From NCBI RefSeq assembly GCF_028009165.1, contig NC_079241.1, positions 4,154,001-4,218,000 of the forward strand: a stretch of DNA of 64,000 nt, read 5' to 3'. Shown in pieces: positions 44,721 through 56,901 of this stretch; within the stretch, counting starts at the first letter, position 1, and the number at the start of each line of letters is the position of its first letter. Source of the stretch: Akanthomyces muscarius (lineage: Eukaryota > Ascomycota > Sordariomycetes > Hypocreales > Cordycipitaceae). The notes below the pieces were generated by a model. It saw only the letters and a program-made list of their open reading frames with translations, had not been told where the DNA came from and did not search any database. Both the position numbers and the translations under genes were made by a program.

Positions 44721-47263
44721 CTACCATTCGAGAGGCTCCTTGATGGGCTCACCGCGATTCGTCTTGGCGACGGGCACGGGCTTGGCAGCGAGCTTGCCGC
44801 CCTGGCCCTTGCGGCGGAGGTACGCGGAGCCGTCGAGCCAGGGGGTGTCGGCCGTCATCTGCTGCTCAAAGGCGGCAATCTTGTCCTCCATCTGCATGGT
44901 GAGGCCAATGTCGTCGAGGCCGTTGACGAGGCAGTGCTTGCGAAACTCCTCGACGTCGAAGCGGCAGATGGTGTCGCCGGCGGCCGTCTTGAGCAGCTGG
45001 GCGGGCAGGTCGACCTGGACCTCGCGGCCGGCGCGGGCCTCGGCGGCGACGGCGTCGAGGTCGGCCTTGTTGGTGACGGCAATGGGCAGCATGCCGTTCT
45101 TGAACATGTTGTTGAAGAAGATGTCGGCAAAGGAGGGGGCGACGACGGCCTTGATGCCAAAGTCGAGGAGCGCCCAGGGCGCGTGCTCGCGCGAGGAGCC
45201 GCAGCCAAAGTTCTCGCCGGTGCAGACGAGGATCTTGGCCGCGCGGTAGGGCTCCTGGTTGAGGACAAAGGCCGGGTTCTCGGAGCCGTCCTCGTGGTAG
45301 CGCAGGGCGTTGAAGAGCGCGCTGCCGAGGCCGGTGCGCTTGATGGTCTTGAGGAACTGCTTGGGGATGATGGCGTCGGTGTCGACGTTGGCCTTGTCGA
45401 GCGGCGCGGCGATGCCCTTGAGAGTGAGGAACTTGTCGAGCGCGGCGCCGCCGCCGGTGCCGGCCTGGGTGTTGGTGTGCGGGAAGTTGTCCTCGGGCTG
45501 GTCGGCAATGGCCTCGCGCTCGGCGGCGTCGTCGACGACGCGCTCGTCGACATGGGGCTTGCCGGTGGCGGCGGGGGTCTGGCTGGCCGCGACGTGCGGG
45601 CTGTCCGTGTAGTTGGAGAGCTTGCGCACGTCGGCGAGCTTGCCGACAATGGCGGCGGCGGCGGCCATGACGGGCGACATGAGGTGAGTGCGGCCGCCGG
45701 CGCCCTGTCGGCCCTCAAAGTTGCGGTTCGAGGTGCTGGCGCAGCGCTCCTTGGGCGACAGGATGTCGGGGTTCATGCCGAGGCACATGCTGCAGCCGGC
45801 CTCTCTCCACTCGAAGCCGGCGTCGATGAAGATTTGATCGATGCCCTCCTCCTCGGCCTGCTTCTTGACGAGACCGGAGCCGGGGACAACCATGGCAGCC
45901 TTGATGTTGGACGCAATCTTCCTGCCCTGGACGACGCGGGCCGCCGCACGCATGTCCTCAATTCGGGAGTTGGTGCACGATCCGATGAAGACCTTGTCGA
46001 CGGGGATCTCCTCGAGCGGCGTGCCGGCCGTGAGACCCATGTACTCGAGCATGCGACGGCCGGCAATCTTCTTGGACTCGGTCGCAAAGGTCTCGGGGTC
46101 CGGGACGACGCCGGTGATGGGGACGACGTCCTCGGGGCTGGTGCCCCAGGTAATGGTGGGGATAATGTCCTTGCCGTCGATGAAGACGTCAATGTCGTAC
46201 TTGGCGTCGGGGTCGGACTGCAGGGCGCGCCAGTAGGCCACGGCGCGGTTCCACTCGTCGGAGCCGTACTTGGGCGCGAGGGGCCGGCCCTTGAGATACT
46301 CAAAGGTGATGTCGTCGGGCGCGACCATGCCGGCACGGGCACCACCCTCGATGGACATGTTGCAGATGGACATGCGGGCCTCCATGCTGAGGCTTCGGAT
46401 GACGGAGCCGCAGAACTCAATGACGGCACCGGTGCCGCCGGCGGTGCCGATCTTGCCAATGGCGTGGAGGACAACGTCCTTGGAGCTGACGCCCGGGGCG
46501 AGCTCGCCGTCGACCTGAATGCGCATGTTCTTGCTGCGCTTGGTGATGAGGCACTGCGTGGCGAGGACGTGCTCGACCTCGCTGGTGCCGATGCCAAAGG
46601 CCAGCGAGCCAAAGGCGCCGTGCGTCGAGGTGTGCGAGTCGCCGCAGACCATGGTGGTGCCGGGCAGCGTGAAGCCCTGCTCGGGACCGATGACGTGCAC
46701 GATGCCCTGGCGCTTGTCGCCGAGGCCAAAGTAGGTCAGGCCAAAGTCCTTGACGTTTTCTTCCAGGGTGACGCATTGTGTGCGGGAGTCGTCCTCTTCG
46801 ATGAAGCTAGCAATGTCCTTCATGTTTTTGCGGGAAGTGGTAGGGACATTCTGTGAACATGGGCATATCAGTACTCTGTGCCGAGGCGCAACATGTGCGA
46901 TGACTTACATGGTCGGTAGTGGCCAGGGTGCAGTCTGGTCTGCGAACGGCACGACCGGCATTCTTGAGGCCCTCAAAGGCTTGCTGTGGTATTGTTAGTT
47001 TTACTCTTTCGTCCAATCGAGGCCTGCTGAAAATGAGACAAGCCTGCGACGGAGGTAGCGTACGGGAGAGGTGACTTCGTGGACCAAGTGGCGATCTGGA
47101 GGGGTAGAGGTTAGCTTGGTGCCGCCAGCGACAAGTAGAGGGGTCAGACTGTGGCAGACATACCGATGTAAAGCAACAGAGTACCATCGAGCTTCTCGTC
47201 GACAATGTGCTTGGAGAGCACCTTGTCGTAGAGGGTTTGCGGTTTTGACACTGATTCAGGCAT
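44721..47263 (-). CDS. leu1: 3-isopropylmalate dehydratase
   Basis: Exons 47263-47164, 47095-47064, 46983-46909 and 46850-44721 give 778 aa, the full fused fungal enzyme. The large-subunit part has [19 protein letters not shown], the cluster ligand in [13 protein letters not shown] and the CSMC pair in [12 protein letters not shown] that hold the [4Fe-4S] cluster. A linker leads to the swivelling small-subunit domain with [13 protein letters not shown] and [20 protein letters not shown]. The enzyme isomerises 2- to 3-isopropylmalate in leucine biosynthesis. Two tiny exons (32 and 75 nt) near the N-terminus are supported because only they join [20 protein letters not shown] in frame. The coding strand is very GC-rich at third positions, which creates a 713-codon antisense open frame. 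Confidence 0.97.
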
Positions 47264-48500
47264 TCTGGCTGTGTGAATTGGAGAGAGTTTGGAGAGAGGG
47301 GAAGAGATGGGAAAAAGAGGCAAAATCAGGGTTTTGCGGAGGAAAGGAAGTTGGACGAAGGAGGATGAGAGTTTTGGTGGGGGTGGTGATGTCGGGGAAC
47401 GGCTGGGTATCTAATCAAGCCGAGCTGTGGTGCTGTCCCTGTTAGGGTGATTTTAGTGCACCTAGCTGTTCAACTTGGTTGGATTGCAGAAGCCTGTTTG
47501 AGATGGAAGGGGATGGTGTTGTTGAAGAAGAGCAGTCCAATTGCCAGGCCACAACAATCAATGGATGCAAAAGCAAAGGGTAGAGGATGAGATAAAACTA
47601 TAAAAGTGTAAAGTAATAAAAAAAAATGAAAGAGGGCTCCGGTGCTCTTTTATGAAACCCCATCGCCAGGTAAAAAGGCTACCGAAGGCATTCGCAGCGC
47701 CGGCCTCGGCGGCTCCGATGATCGGAGGGGCAGCCTCTGCAAGCTCTACAGCGCTGGGAGGGCTCCGAATCGGCGCCGCGTTGGCGGCCAGGCTGGCTAC
47801 GTAGGTAGGTAGGCTTGTGATCGCGGGGCACCTTGGGCGGGCGGATTGCTAATGGTTGCCTGACATTGGTTGGCTCGCCCCATTTAGCGGTTGATTCCCC
47901 CCCCAACCCCCCTGTATGCTGAGCTGATGGAGGCGGACCGCTGTCTTGCCTCGAGTTCCAGTGGCTGCCTCGACTCGTATTGGGGACCGGTGCGACTTCT
48001 CACCACGCCGTGCGAGTAGGTACCAACTGGTACGTAGATTACCTACCAGCACTTGCACAACGATCTGGGTACCCCGCTGCCAGGACTCATGTTACTCCGC
48101 CTACTCCGGACTGCCTCGTACTTGTATAACCTGAATAACAAGTAATTGGTATTGTTTCCTGCGGTGGCTTAGGCGTAGCATACGTTTATTCCACTAGACA
48201 AAGTCAACATATAAATGTCAAATTAGCGGAGCATAGGTAGCCACGTAGCTACCAGTTGGAGTGTTGTATGGGACATGGGCTGACTTATTGTGGCCGTCTG
48301 AGAGGTGGTTTATGGCCAATTTTACGTCATCAGTCAAGTATACCCTGTGCGTAGAATCCATCTTGGTCGTGAGTAGTACATTGTTGTCTAAAGCTATTCT
48401 TCCGGCTCCTCGTGCACCACGTCGCTGAGCTTCCCCATTCGCCCATCTGCACGTACCCTAATCACCGATCATCATCCAAGGCTCGGTATTCTGACACACT
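47264..48500. other. LEU1 upstream region and spacer
   Basis: No gene is supported. Next to LEU1 the plus strand is purine-rich (pyrimidine-rich on the LEU1 strand), as in fungal promoters. CCGGCCTCGG at 47700-47709 is one mismatch from the Leu3 consensus CCGGNNCCGG, 437 bp before the LEU1 ATG. AGGTAGGT-type motifs occur at 47797-47813 and 48016-48048. Confidence 0.45.
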
Positions 48501-51099
48501 TCACCATCCGGACAGTGGCATTACGTTACCTCCAAACACCCTAACTGCGCCATACAGGAAGCCTCCCAGTACCTTCGTCTCGCGCAAACCCCATACAGCC
48601 AATGCTGTGGCCACTATCGCACCAGGGACAGCCAATACCAGAACAACTACGTCCAAGGCTGTAGTCTGTTTCTTGGCGTGTCTCTCCCAAAGTGTAGAGT
48701 AAGGATCAAAAACTGGCCAGACCACTTTGCAGTATATCTCCGCCACTGCTACAAAAGGCCCAAGAGTGCAGTCGAATACGGTGGCGGCCTGGGCCATCTG
48801 CTTTGCTTGTACAGCTCTTGCCTTAGCGGAACGAGGCGCGATGGCGCCGTCTTCGATGAGATGCGCCGGAAAGCTTCCGGGAATCTATTTCAACGTCAGT
48901 CCAGTCTACCTCCTAGATCAGGTCGCAGCATGAACCTACTCGTAGACATTCGCTGCATCCACCGCAGTGATTGGGCTTCGTTCTTGTCAGGGCACTCAGC
49001 GCAGCTGTTCCTCTCTTTTTCTTTCGCTCTTCTATGTATGCTACTTTCAGCATCACCTTTGGCGCCGGGTGAGAGTCTGTCTGACTCTGGTTGGCTTTGG
49101 ACGGCTTCGGCTCGGTGCTCTCGCTGTCGTCGTCGGCCTTTTTCTGGCGCAGTTGCAGCCGATTTGCGGCCCGCGTGGTTTTCATAGTATGCTGTTTGGC
49201 GCCCGGTTGGTAATTTACCGATACCGCGAGAGTGGTATCTTTCGGTGTAGCTGTTTGCGTGTCCGCGGTCTTCGATGAATCGCTCAACTTGTTCTCTGGG
49301 TAGGATCCTGTTGGTTTCTCGAGCTCTTTTGCTACCAGCGCGTCGTAGTGCTTTGACGGCGCCCCGGCTTTCAATCGGAAAGAGCCAGTAGTGATGGTGA
49401 TGTGTGTGTAGGCAGATTGATCCTTTGAGTCGGCGTCTTTCATCGTGGAATTCGGTATGTCGTTCGTGGTCACTGCTTGAGCGCTCACACTGTGACTTCC
49501 CTCGTTCTCTGTGCCGGTCTCCGTAGACTCTAGGTTTAGAACTCCGTTTCTCAACACACTCATATCCTGGTATATTCTGTCTGGTGTCAAGACTGTACCC
49601 ACGTCGCCCACCGTTTGGAGGGACTCCTGATGCTTGATAGTCGGGAGGCTCGACGGTGTGGTCTTGGCTGGCTTTATTTGCTGGGCGGCGCCGTCGATCC
49701 ATATGCCGACGGTAGGCGAAGCTGTCGGGGTTCTCGCTTGTTCTTCTCTTCTCAGTATATGCTTCCTGGTCATGTTTTGTATGCGATTCTGTGTGTTTTC
49801 CATGATAACGTTCGGCAAACACTTTTTTGTTCGCAGAGAATTGGTCAGCTCGCGAAAAGCTTTGCGTGTCGCGGTTCTGTGCCCAGGTTTGTTCGATTTT
49901 CCGCCTGAATCCTCTAGATTGTTTTGTTGCTTCCCTAAAAAAGCCTGCGATTTCGAGTCTGTGATATGGCCTTGGCCGGTTGGGACTTGAGAGGTTGGAG
50001 AAACTCCGCCAGACGACTCTTGCTTTGAAGACATCCCCTGACCAGCTCTCTTGGACCGAAAGGAATGATCAAAACTAATTCCATTCTCGAACAATTCTAA
50101 TGCTGCACCAGACACATCCACTAGGCTGCGCTGGTGCGGAGTGCGCACAACAGTGCCACATGATTCCTAGTCATTTTGGCCAGTTGAATCGAGACTCTCG
50201 CAAGAACTTATCTGTGCATGTGAATCCTCTAAATTAATCAGATTTCCTTGACGCTGGTGAGTAGTAGCGTTGATCTGAGAATCAGTAGAGTCTTCTGCAT
50301 AGATCTGTTAGTATTAGATCATGTGAGAGTGGAAACGTCACAAACGAGCTGGTAAATGAAGCTGCTGGCACGACAGCTTGTCGATGACTGGATCCTTGAT
50401 AATTGACCACTCTTTCGTGTGGCGGCGCCACATGAGCTGGTTTGCCAGTACTTCGGCTTCCTGCTTGCTCTTCTCCATCCGTCGGAGCTCGTCCTCGCGG
50501 GCCTTGAGAAGCATTATCTTCTGTTCTTTCTCTGTCATCTCTTGATCGATAGATCCAGTCGTAGAAATTAGTCCGACGTGCGCCCCCAATGCCGTCACAG
50601 CGCTTGGGTGACTCTCTTCGCTATCCGTTGGGGTCTCAACGTCCATACGACCTGTCTCAGGATTGACACCTTGGACCCCGAGATAGTCGCCACTCTCCTT
50701 CAAAGCTCTTCTTTCTCGCTTGGCCTGCTTGCGTAGCCGAAGCATGTGGTCTGTTCTTGCAAGATCACTGTCCAGAACATGGGTGGCGACGGAGTCTGCT
50801 CTTGGGGGAGTCTTGAAGTCGGGAGCCTCGTAAACTGATTTGTCTTTATTCGCAAGCTCGTTGGGCATCCAGTCAACGTTGGTATTGTCATGACTGAAGT
50901 TAATCTCTGGAAGATTGAAGCGTGCATCGTGCTTCTTTCGCTGTGTATCAGGCAAGTTAAAGCGTATGCTGTGCTTCTTCCTTGGTGTATCTGGTAATTC
51001 TTCATTTGAAGCTTGTTGACTGTGGAGTTCTTTTGCCGTGTTCCAGCGAACTATAGTATCCGAATGCATGCTTCCTTCGACGTAGGAGCCGCCTGCCAT
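48501..51099 (-). pseudogene. Unrecognised C-terminally membrane-anchored protein interrupted by one TAG
   Basis: Exons 51099-50346, 50294-48940 and 48884-48501 splice into one 831-codon frame. The only interruption is TAG at codon 294 (50169-50167). Intron 1 (51 nt) has a perfect TACTAAC; intron 2 (55 nt) has GTAGGT and ACTGAC. The N-terminal exon contains two near-identical units LPDTxRKKHxxRFN and a charged helix (EKEQKIMLLKAREDELRRME). Exon 2 is Ser/Thr-rich and ends with HCGGCSEC. Exon 3 ends with a hydrophobic hairpin-like region (DVVVLVLAVPGAIVATALAV and GGFLYGAVRVFGG), probably a membrane anchor. I do not recognise the family. Either the allele is a recent nonsense mutant, or the stop is read through, or a 293-aa protein is functional. 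The preserved 537-codon downstream frame and splice sites argue for recent loss or readthrough. Confidence 0.6.
50906..50999 (-). repeat. Two 42-bp coding repeats
   Basis: They encode LPDTPRKKHSIRFN and LPDTQRKKHDARFN in tandem, then a third degenerate LPEINF. They lie inside the first exon of the TAG-interrupted gene. Confidence 0.75.
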
Positions 51100-51741
51100 G
51101 GTAGATCTTTCTCGCGAACGCGCTGATGGCTTACGGCTTGACTCGGATGCTTCCCAAAAGCCTTTGGCTCGTACAGTACCTCCTCGTTCGATTCGTTTGC
51201 TGGGGAATATATGGCGAGCCCATCCGCCCTAGGATGCAGTGCGCCTCTTCTCTTCCTGACTCGTTGATTCTCTGTATGGCTGCGTTTGGTGCTTTTTTAA
51301 TGCGACTGGTGCCGATGGTGAAACTTTGGGGCCCAAAAAGTGCGGCATGGTGGCGAGTGATATTTGCAGCAGTGCCAGCAGCCGGCAGGAACGGCAGGTA
51401 ACAAGACAGGCAACCGTTAACTTCGAGAATACAGTAAAAGAGTGACGTGCATGGCAGAGAGGCCCAGTGCACGGCGACTCAAAAGTGTAAATACCGCTAT
51501 AACTGTTACATCATGTATAGAAACAGTTGGCAAGTTGCATGCCTGGTACGCCATGCAGGGATTCATCGAACTTGCCATCTATCTGTCTCAAGAGGCAGGT
51601 ACCAGAGGCCTTGTCTGACATCCTTGTTGGACAGGTAACGCATGACATTCACGCAAGTCTTCGCGAAATTAATCGCTGACAATAGTACACGGTCAGTTAT
51701 GGTGGTTTGGATATTTAAATTACAAATAGAAGTAAATGGCG
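51100..51741. other. Intergenic between NUR1 3' end and the TAG-interrupted gene
   Basis: Promoter of the latter and 3' UTR of NUR1. No other feature is seen. Confidence 0.6.
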
Positions 51742-53142
51742 CTACCATCTTGGGCGCTGGCTCTCCTGCTGCGTGGATCTCCCCGAACCGCGTATATCCG
51801 ACGTTGTTGCACCAAGCGACTTCCGGCTTTCCGAGTGTTTAAGTGGACTGCTTGCTCGAACTCGTTCCTCATACGCTGCCATCTCCCGGGACGTTCGTGG
51901 TGATTGGTGCTGAAGTGGGCTGTGCAAATTATTAAGGCTGTATGTGTGCTTTAATGGCGAATGGTCGTATATCGGGACACCAGATGATGCAGAGGCAAGA
52001 GACCTGTTTAAATTGTTCGTCGAGGCAGCAGCGGGTAAGCGGCCAGGCGTAGGCATGCTATTGCGAAGGCCTGAGCTGCGAACAACAGACGGCACATGAC
52101 TGAACGAGTCCGACCGACGACCGGATGGTGTGAATAGATTTGGCTTGATGGCGCTCGGGCGAGGAGGTACAGACTCCTCTTCGTCAATATGTGGGTTCCC
52201 GTGCGTCTTGAATGAGCGACGAATGAGTGTAGTTGGCGTGCCCGTCTCGACAATGTCCTCCGTGCTTGAGCCAGTGTCGATGGATGCCTGGACACCGACA
52301 TCGCGCACAATAGGATGCATTAATGGATGGACGAATTTGGTGTCATACTCATGCATAACTTCTTTCTGAATAATAGAGTTATCTTTGCCTTGCTGCGTAA
52401 ACTTGGAGAAGAAGAACAGCAGCTGCGCAGACAAGATGATTTGAAGGACCAATGTGTTGAACACAGTAACGCTGGGTCGGGGGTCCAACGAGGCAAGAGG
52501 AAGGAACATGGCGTATACCAAGACATGTACTGGCCCGAACAAGCAAAACAGGCGTAGCGAGATTGGCAAAGGATCCCATACTGCGAGCTCCCACACATCG
52601 CGCTTCTTATCGGGATGGGCCCTGCTCTCTGCTGTGTCAGGTGTAATCAGGTTGGCAAGGAGTCGAAGCGGCGAAGAAGTGGCTGGTGAGCCTTGCACCG
52701 GAACTCTGCGAGCCGACGGCGTGCCAGGCTGCACGTCAATGTTGGCCGCAAACATCCTATACTTGCGAGTGCGCGTTAAAGTGTACACGCCGTTGGTGAT
52801 TGCAAATGCACCCAGGCCCCAGATGATAGAATTGACCTATTGGGAAAAAATCAGCATTGACATATATGACAGTTTGGATGAGACGGTCAGTCGTACCATC
52901 AGCGAGAGCCAGAGTGACTTGTCTTCGCCACCAAAAACGTCATCTGCGGGTGGTGCTGAACCCGAGTTTGCGCGCGCGAGGAGAAAAACAAAATTCAGTG
53001 CCAATCCAAGCTGCGTGCCGGCATTTTCAGAGTCCCAGTCGCGAGTCTCGAGTTCTTCCGATAGCCAGAGCAGAAAATCCATTGGGTTCAAGAGCGCCGA
53101 GAGGCGCTCGAGAAGCGGCTTGCGGCGCACAAGACGAGGCAT
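51742..53142 (-). CDS. nur1: Nuclear rim protein Nur1 (DUF2418)
   Basis: Exons 53142-52897 and 52836-51742 (60-nt intron, phase 0) give 446 aa. The N-terminus MPRLVRRKPLLERLSALLNP followed by DFLLWLSEELETRDWD and LGLALNFVFLLARANS is characteristic of the family. Two membrane segments are visible in the N-terminal half: one around VNSIIWGLGAFAITNGVYTL and a pair around RLFCLFGPVHVLVYAMFLPL and FNTLVLQIILSAQLLFFFSK. The rest is a Ser/Pro-rich nucleoplasmic tail (SPLKHTYSLNNLHSPLQHQS). In yeast Nur1 with Heh1/Lrs4 anchors silent chromatin and rDNA at the inner nuclear membrane (family knowledge). Confidence 0.87.
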
Positions 53143-53586
53143 CGTTGTCCTGAGTGCGACAAGTTGACGGCAAGAAATAAATCGGTATGGAGACCGGCTT
53201 CTGTCTCGTCAATCCAACAGGCGATATTTGGTGATGACCCCGCCGTTGGTGAGAGACTGCTGTCGAAGCGAGTGCACGTTGCAAGAGCTCTGATTGTTTA
53301 TTTGTGAATGAGAGCTCTGGCTGGTTGTCAGGCACCACCAAAGTCTAGCGCCGCTTTAAATTAGACCTGGCGGAGTTGTGCGACACTGCAGCCTCTCTAG
53401 CGCAATGCGCAATAAAGCGGCAGCGAAGTGCGGCCAGGTTGGCTTGAAGCTTGGTGGGGCGCCTCTGTTTGGTGCCTCTGAGGCTGCTGGCAGGCTGCAG
53501 CCGTGGAGACTCGGAGCAGCGACATCACCTCTACCTGCAACACCTAGCTCTACTGTTCCAGACCAGCAGTGTAGCAGCCCCCGATC
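53143..53586. promoter_or_regulatory. Divergent promoter NUR1 / V-ATPase F
   Basis: This is a 444-bp shared upstream region. No named site is recognised. Confidence 0.5.
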
Positions 53587-54143
53587 ATGTCGTCGCAAGC
53601 AGATTACAAGGACCGCCAGTTTCTGGCTGTGATTGGTGACGAGGTGCGCTGCCGGCGTTGACGAGCGCCAACGGGTGAGACGGGACCAAGCATGGCTAAC
53701 TGTTAGCAGGACTCTGTTACGGGATTGCTGCTCGCTGGCATCGGGGTGAGTCGCAGATGAACAAATGACAGTCAGTACGGAGATGGCTAATGGTACTATA
53801 GCATGTTACGACCGGTGGTGACGGCCAGAAGAACTTCCTCGTCGTGGACAGCAAGACCGATACGCAAGCCATCGAATCCGCCTTTGAACGGTTTACCGAA
53901 GAGCGCAAGGATGTCGGCATTGTTCTGATCAACCAACATGTACGGCCACCTAGCTTTGATTTTCCTTCTGCAGGAACCGGATCGCTAATGTTGGCCTGAT
54001 AGATTGCCGACCGCATACGTCATCGTGTCGATTCCTACACCGCGGCTTTCCCTACAATTCTTGAAATCCCTAGCAAAGACCACCCATACGACCCTGAGAA
54101 GGACAGTGTATTGAGACGTGTGCGCCGTCTATTTGGCGAGTAG
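53587..54143 (+). CDS. vma7: V-type proton ATPase subunit F
   Basis: Four exons (53587-53643, 53710-53745, 53802-53939, 54003-54143; the second is 36 nt) encode 123 aa, the family length. The sequence contains [59 protein letters not shown] and ends [20 protein letters not shown] plus RRVRRLFGE, all hallmarks of subunit F. It belongs to the V1 central stalk coupling ATP hydrolysis to proton pumping into the vacuole. All introns are phase 0. Confidence 0.96.
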
Positions 54144-54434
54144 ATTTGTACTTGGGTCGACGCTTGCTGCGTGGCGTTTTCCTAGCTCTGTACGGCATGA
54201 TATACATACAATGATTCCGCACTACCACTACGGACGTGGTAAAATGCTTTGGGTGACCTGCCGCAGGACGCTTGTAGAGATGATTCTATATGCTTCATTC
54301 AAGTTATGACTACTGGCAAATTATAAAAAGATGGTGACGCAAACGGAACTTGGTAGAGAACTCCAGGGTAGTCGACTGATGCAAACAGAATTCGCTAGCA
54401 TAAGGCACATTAATCTAAAATAGCAGGTGGTCAA

Positions 54435-55132
54435 TTACAACTCGTTGTTGTTGAAGAAACCCATCCCACCGATCGCAAAAGCGACGGTAGCAGTCAGGCA
54501 AGTGATGTGGGTATCGTCGGCGTTGAAGACATCAGCGAGGACGGTGTATTTGCCCTGGTCCATTGTTAGCTATCCGGGTATAAGACCCCGATCGAGAGGA
54601 GTCAGACGTACAGGAGGGATTTCAACGGGAAGCTTGACAGTCTTCTCGATGGTCTGGTCGCCCTCCTCAATAGGGCACTTCATGTCGACATTTCCGAACT
54701 GCTCGCAGAGATCGGCGGTGGTAGTCAGGAGCTTGATGAGGCCATACTTGACGGTGAGCTTGACGTAGGCGCCCTCCTCAATCTTTTGCTTGACGGTGCC
54801 GCTGGCCTTGATGAGGAGCTCTTGACCACTGATGACATGTTAGCACGTATAACAGGAACGAAGTAGCTGACTTTATCTGTCGCCGTAGGTCAAATGCACT
54901 GCGACATGCGGCGTGCGGCGTGCGGGGATAGGAAGCCAGAGAAAACGTACGCCTTGGGAGGGTTGGGAGTGAGGTCAACGTTCTTGATGGTGATGAGGTC
55001 GGAGCTGTGGTCGCCCTGGCAGAGCTCGAGAGGTGATTCGCCGGGGATCTTGTTGTTGTCGTCCAAGATGCTCAGGGCCGTTGCCGGCGCGAGGCAGACG
55101 CTGAGCAGGCCGATGGCGGTGGAGAACTTCAT
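54435..55132 (-). CDS. NPC2-like phosphatidylglycerol/phosphatidylinositol transfer protein (ML domain)
   Basis: Exons 55132-54951, 54828-54612 and 54554-54435 give 172 aa. A signal peptide (MKFSTAIGLLSVCLAPATAL) directs it to the secretory pathway or vacuole. The ML domain follows with SPLELCQGDHSSDLITIKNV, the short-spaced Cys pair in DLCEQFGNVDMKCPIEEG, and HITCLTATVAFAI near the end. These conserved Cys positions form the disulfides of the lipid-binding beta sandwich. Fungal members bind phospholipid or sterol (Npc2). The protein ends GGMGFFNNNEL. Confidence 0.93.
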
Positions 55133-56901
55133 CGCGGTGTTCGGCGGGGAGAAGAAACGTGTGTAGAGGTATGGGGGTATCGAGAGGGATGTGCGATGTC
55201 AAAAGTACCTGCTGGATGATACAGATTGCGTTGAGAAGCGGTGCTGGTGCGATGACGATACCACTGTTGAGCCTGAATGAAGCCTCGTTTGCAGGAACCA
55301 CAGCGGCTGGTTGTTGGGCGGGTGCGTCATGGGACCCAAGCTCCACTCTCATTGGATCTGAGGCAGCCCACTCTTGTCACTGGCCTCTGCCCGCCGGTGG
55401 TTCAATGCAAGTCAGTGACAGACTTGCCGTCGCACTTGGCGGCTGTTTTACAGAATACCATTTCTTTCTTTTTAACATGAAACGATTTTTCCAGCCATTG
55501 CTAGATGCCTGGGTGGGGAGAGCGTTACTTTGTTCTCCGGCAGCCTTGCTCCCCCGGATACGTCACAATTTCACAAGGTGTTTGCGGCTGAAGCGTCCGC
55601 CAATGCTGCCTGAAATTGCAGCCCCAGGCAGCAGGAAGGCGCACGGGCCCGACAGTGCCTACCTATATATTCACCAGGCGCGCCGCCATCTTTCAAATTT
55701 TTTCCTTTCCTCTTCATACTTACCTTGTTCCAGTGCCCCGAGATCACGAAGACGGGGCACTAGTTTGAGAGGCCTGCATTGCACAGCGCGGCGTCGACTC
55801 ATGCTCAATTGTCCTTCGGGGCCATTGGGGGCGGAATTTTTGCTTTCATTCTCTTTCATTGTGGTTCGGAGCTATATGCTGCGACATGAAGAAGGACGTA
55901 CCAGGACTGGGATAGTTGAATGAGGGACAAGGGGGGATGCACGAAGCAGCGCCACGACTTGAAATTAAGAAGGGTTAGGCATAAATCGTTGAATGGGCTT
56001 CTCGTTTGTGCTGGGGCCAACGAGACCAGGTGCAGAGCCAGGAGTCAGACAAATTACGACATAACGCATGGGAATGTAACGCGTATTGCGCTAAAGTTAT
56101 GCTCGAGCCAACTTGTTTTTTTATATAGATTTGACTAAAAAGTTACTTCGGCCACGGAGGATCGAGACCATGATTCGGCTCGATCCTGACATAAGGGAGA
56201 GTCGCCGTGATGAAACAGTGCCGCGTTAGCCTGGTGCTCCAGGAAGTTGGGCTCGGTACCGCGATTTGTGAGCAGCGCAGTCGCCACATGGCGACTCTGG
56301 CTGGCCAGCGATTGTGCTTTAGCCGTCTCTACAAATTCTGGAGGAAGCATAGGATTTAATGAGATCGGTCGAGTTCTCCAGGGCTCGTTGGCTACGATAG
56401 TCGAGTCGTTCGCATCGTGTCGAGCACATGACAGATACGATGCCAGCGCGGCAATGACAGCAACGGCTGCGAGTAGGAACAGTACTTCGTACAAGATTCG
56501 CGAGAGCGAAAGACAGCGGGCACAAGGGGTTGGCAGACTGCTGGCGAAACCTCGAGGCTAAATAGCAGCAAGAGAAACGTGGTGGTTGTCCCCGCTTGCG
56601 TCCGCCCACCCTGAACTCGTTCGCTGCCTCTGCCATTCCTGGGACTTTGGCTGCTCTCGGCTGTTGGCCCTGACTCCTTTAGTAAGATCACCGACCGATG
56701 ACTATTCGATTCCGTCTACGATGTTTGCAGAAACAAATGGATGCGGCGATGAGCTGCTAAATTCGCCACGTTTGCCACTAGTTATGGTCGACAATAGCTA
56801 CCAGTTGTCGGCCTGATTTGAGCTTTCGCGCCAATCTTGACAAACAACTCAGGCGTGGCGAATCGAGTCAGCCGGAGCAGTGCTTCGCTTCGTCTCGAGT
56901 T

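Noticed and set aside
44715..46856. 713-codon plus-strand open frame opposite LEU1
   Set aside because: It is the antisense shadow of the GC-rich LEU1 exon 4; its translation is Gly/Val/Ala/Asp-rich low complexity with no family motif.
55159..55923. 254-codon plus frame upstream of the NPC2-like gene
   Set aside because: Overlaps the promoter of the minus-strand gene and shows no protein-like pattern.
56135..56494. 119-codon minus frame with a hydrophobic N-terminus
   Set aside because: Its apparent first codon is TTG; the first real ATG lies after the hydrophobic segment.
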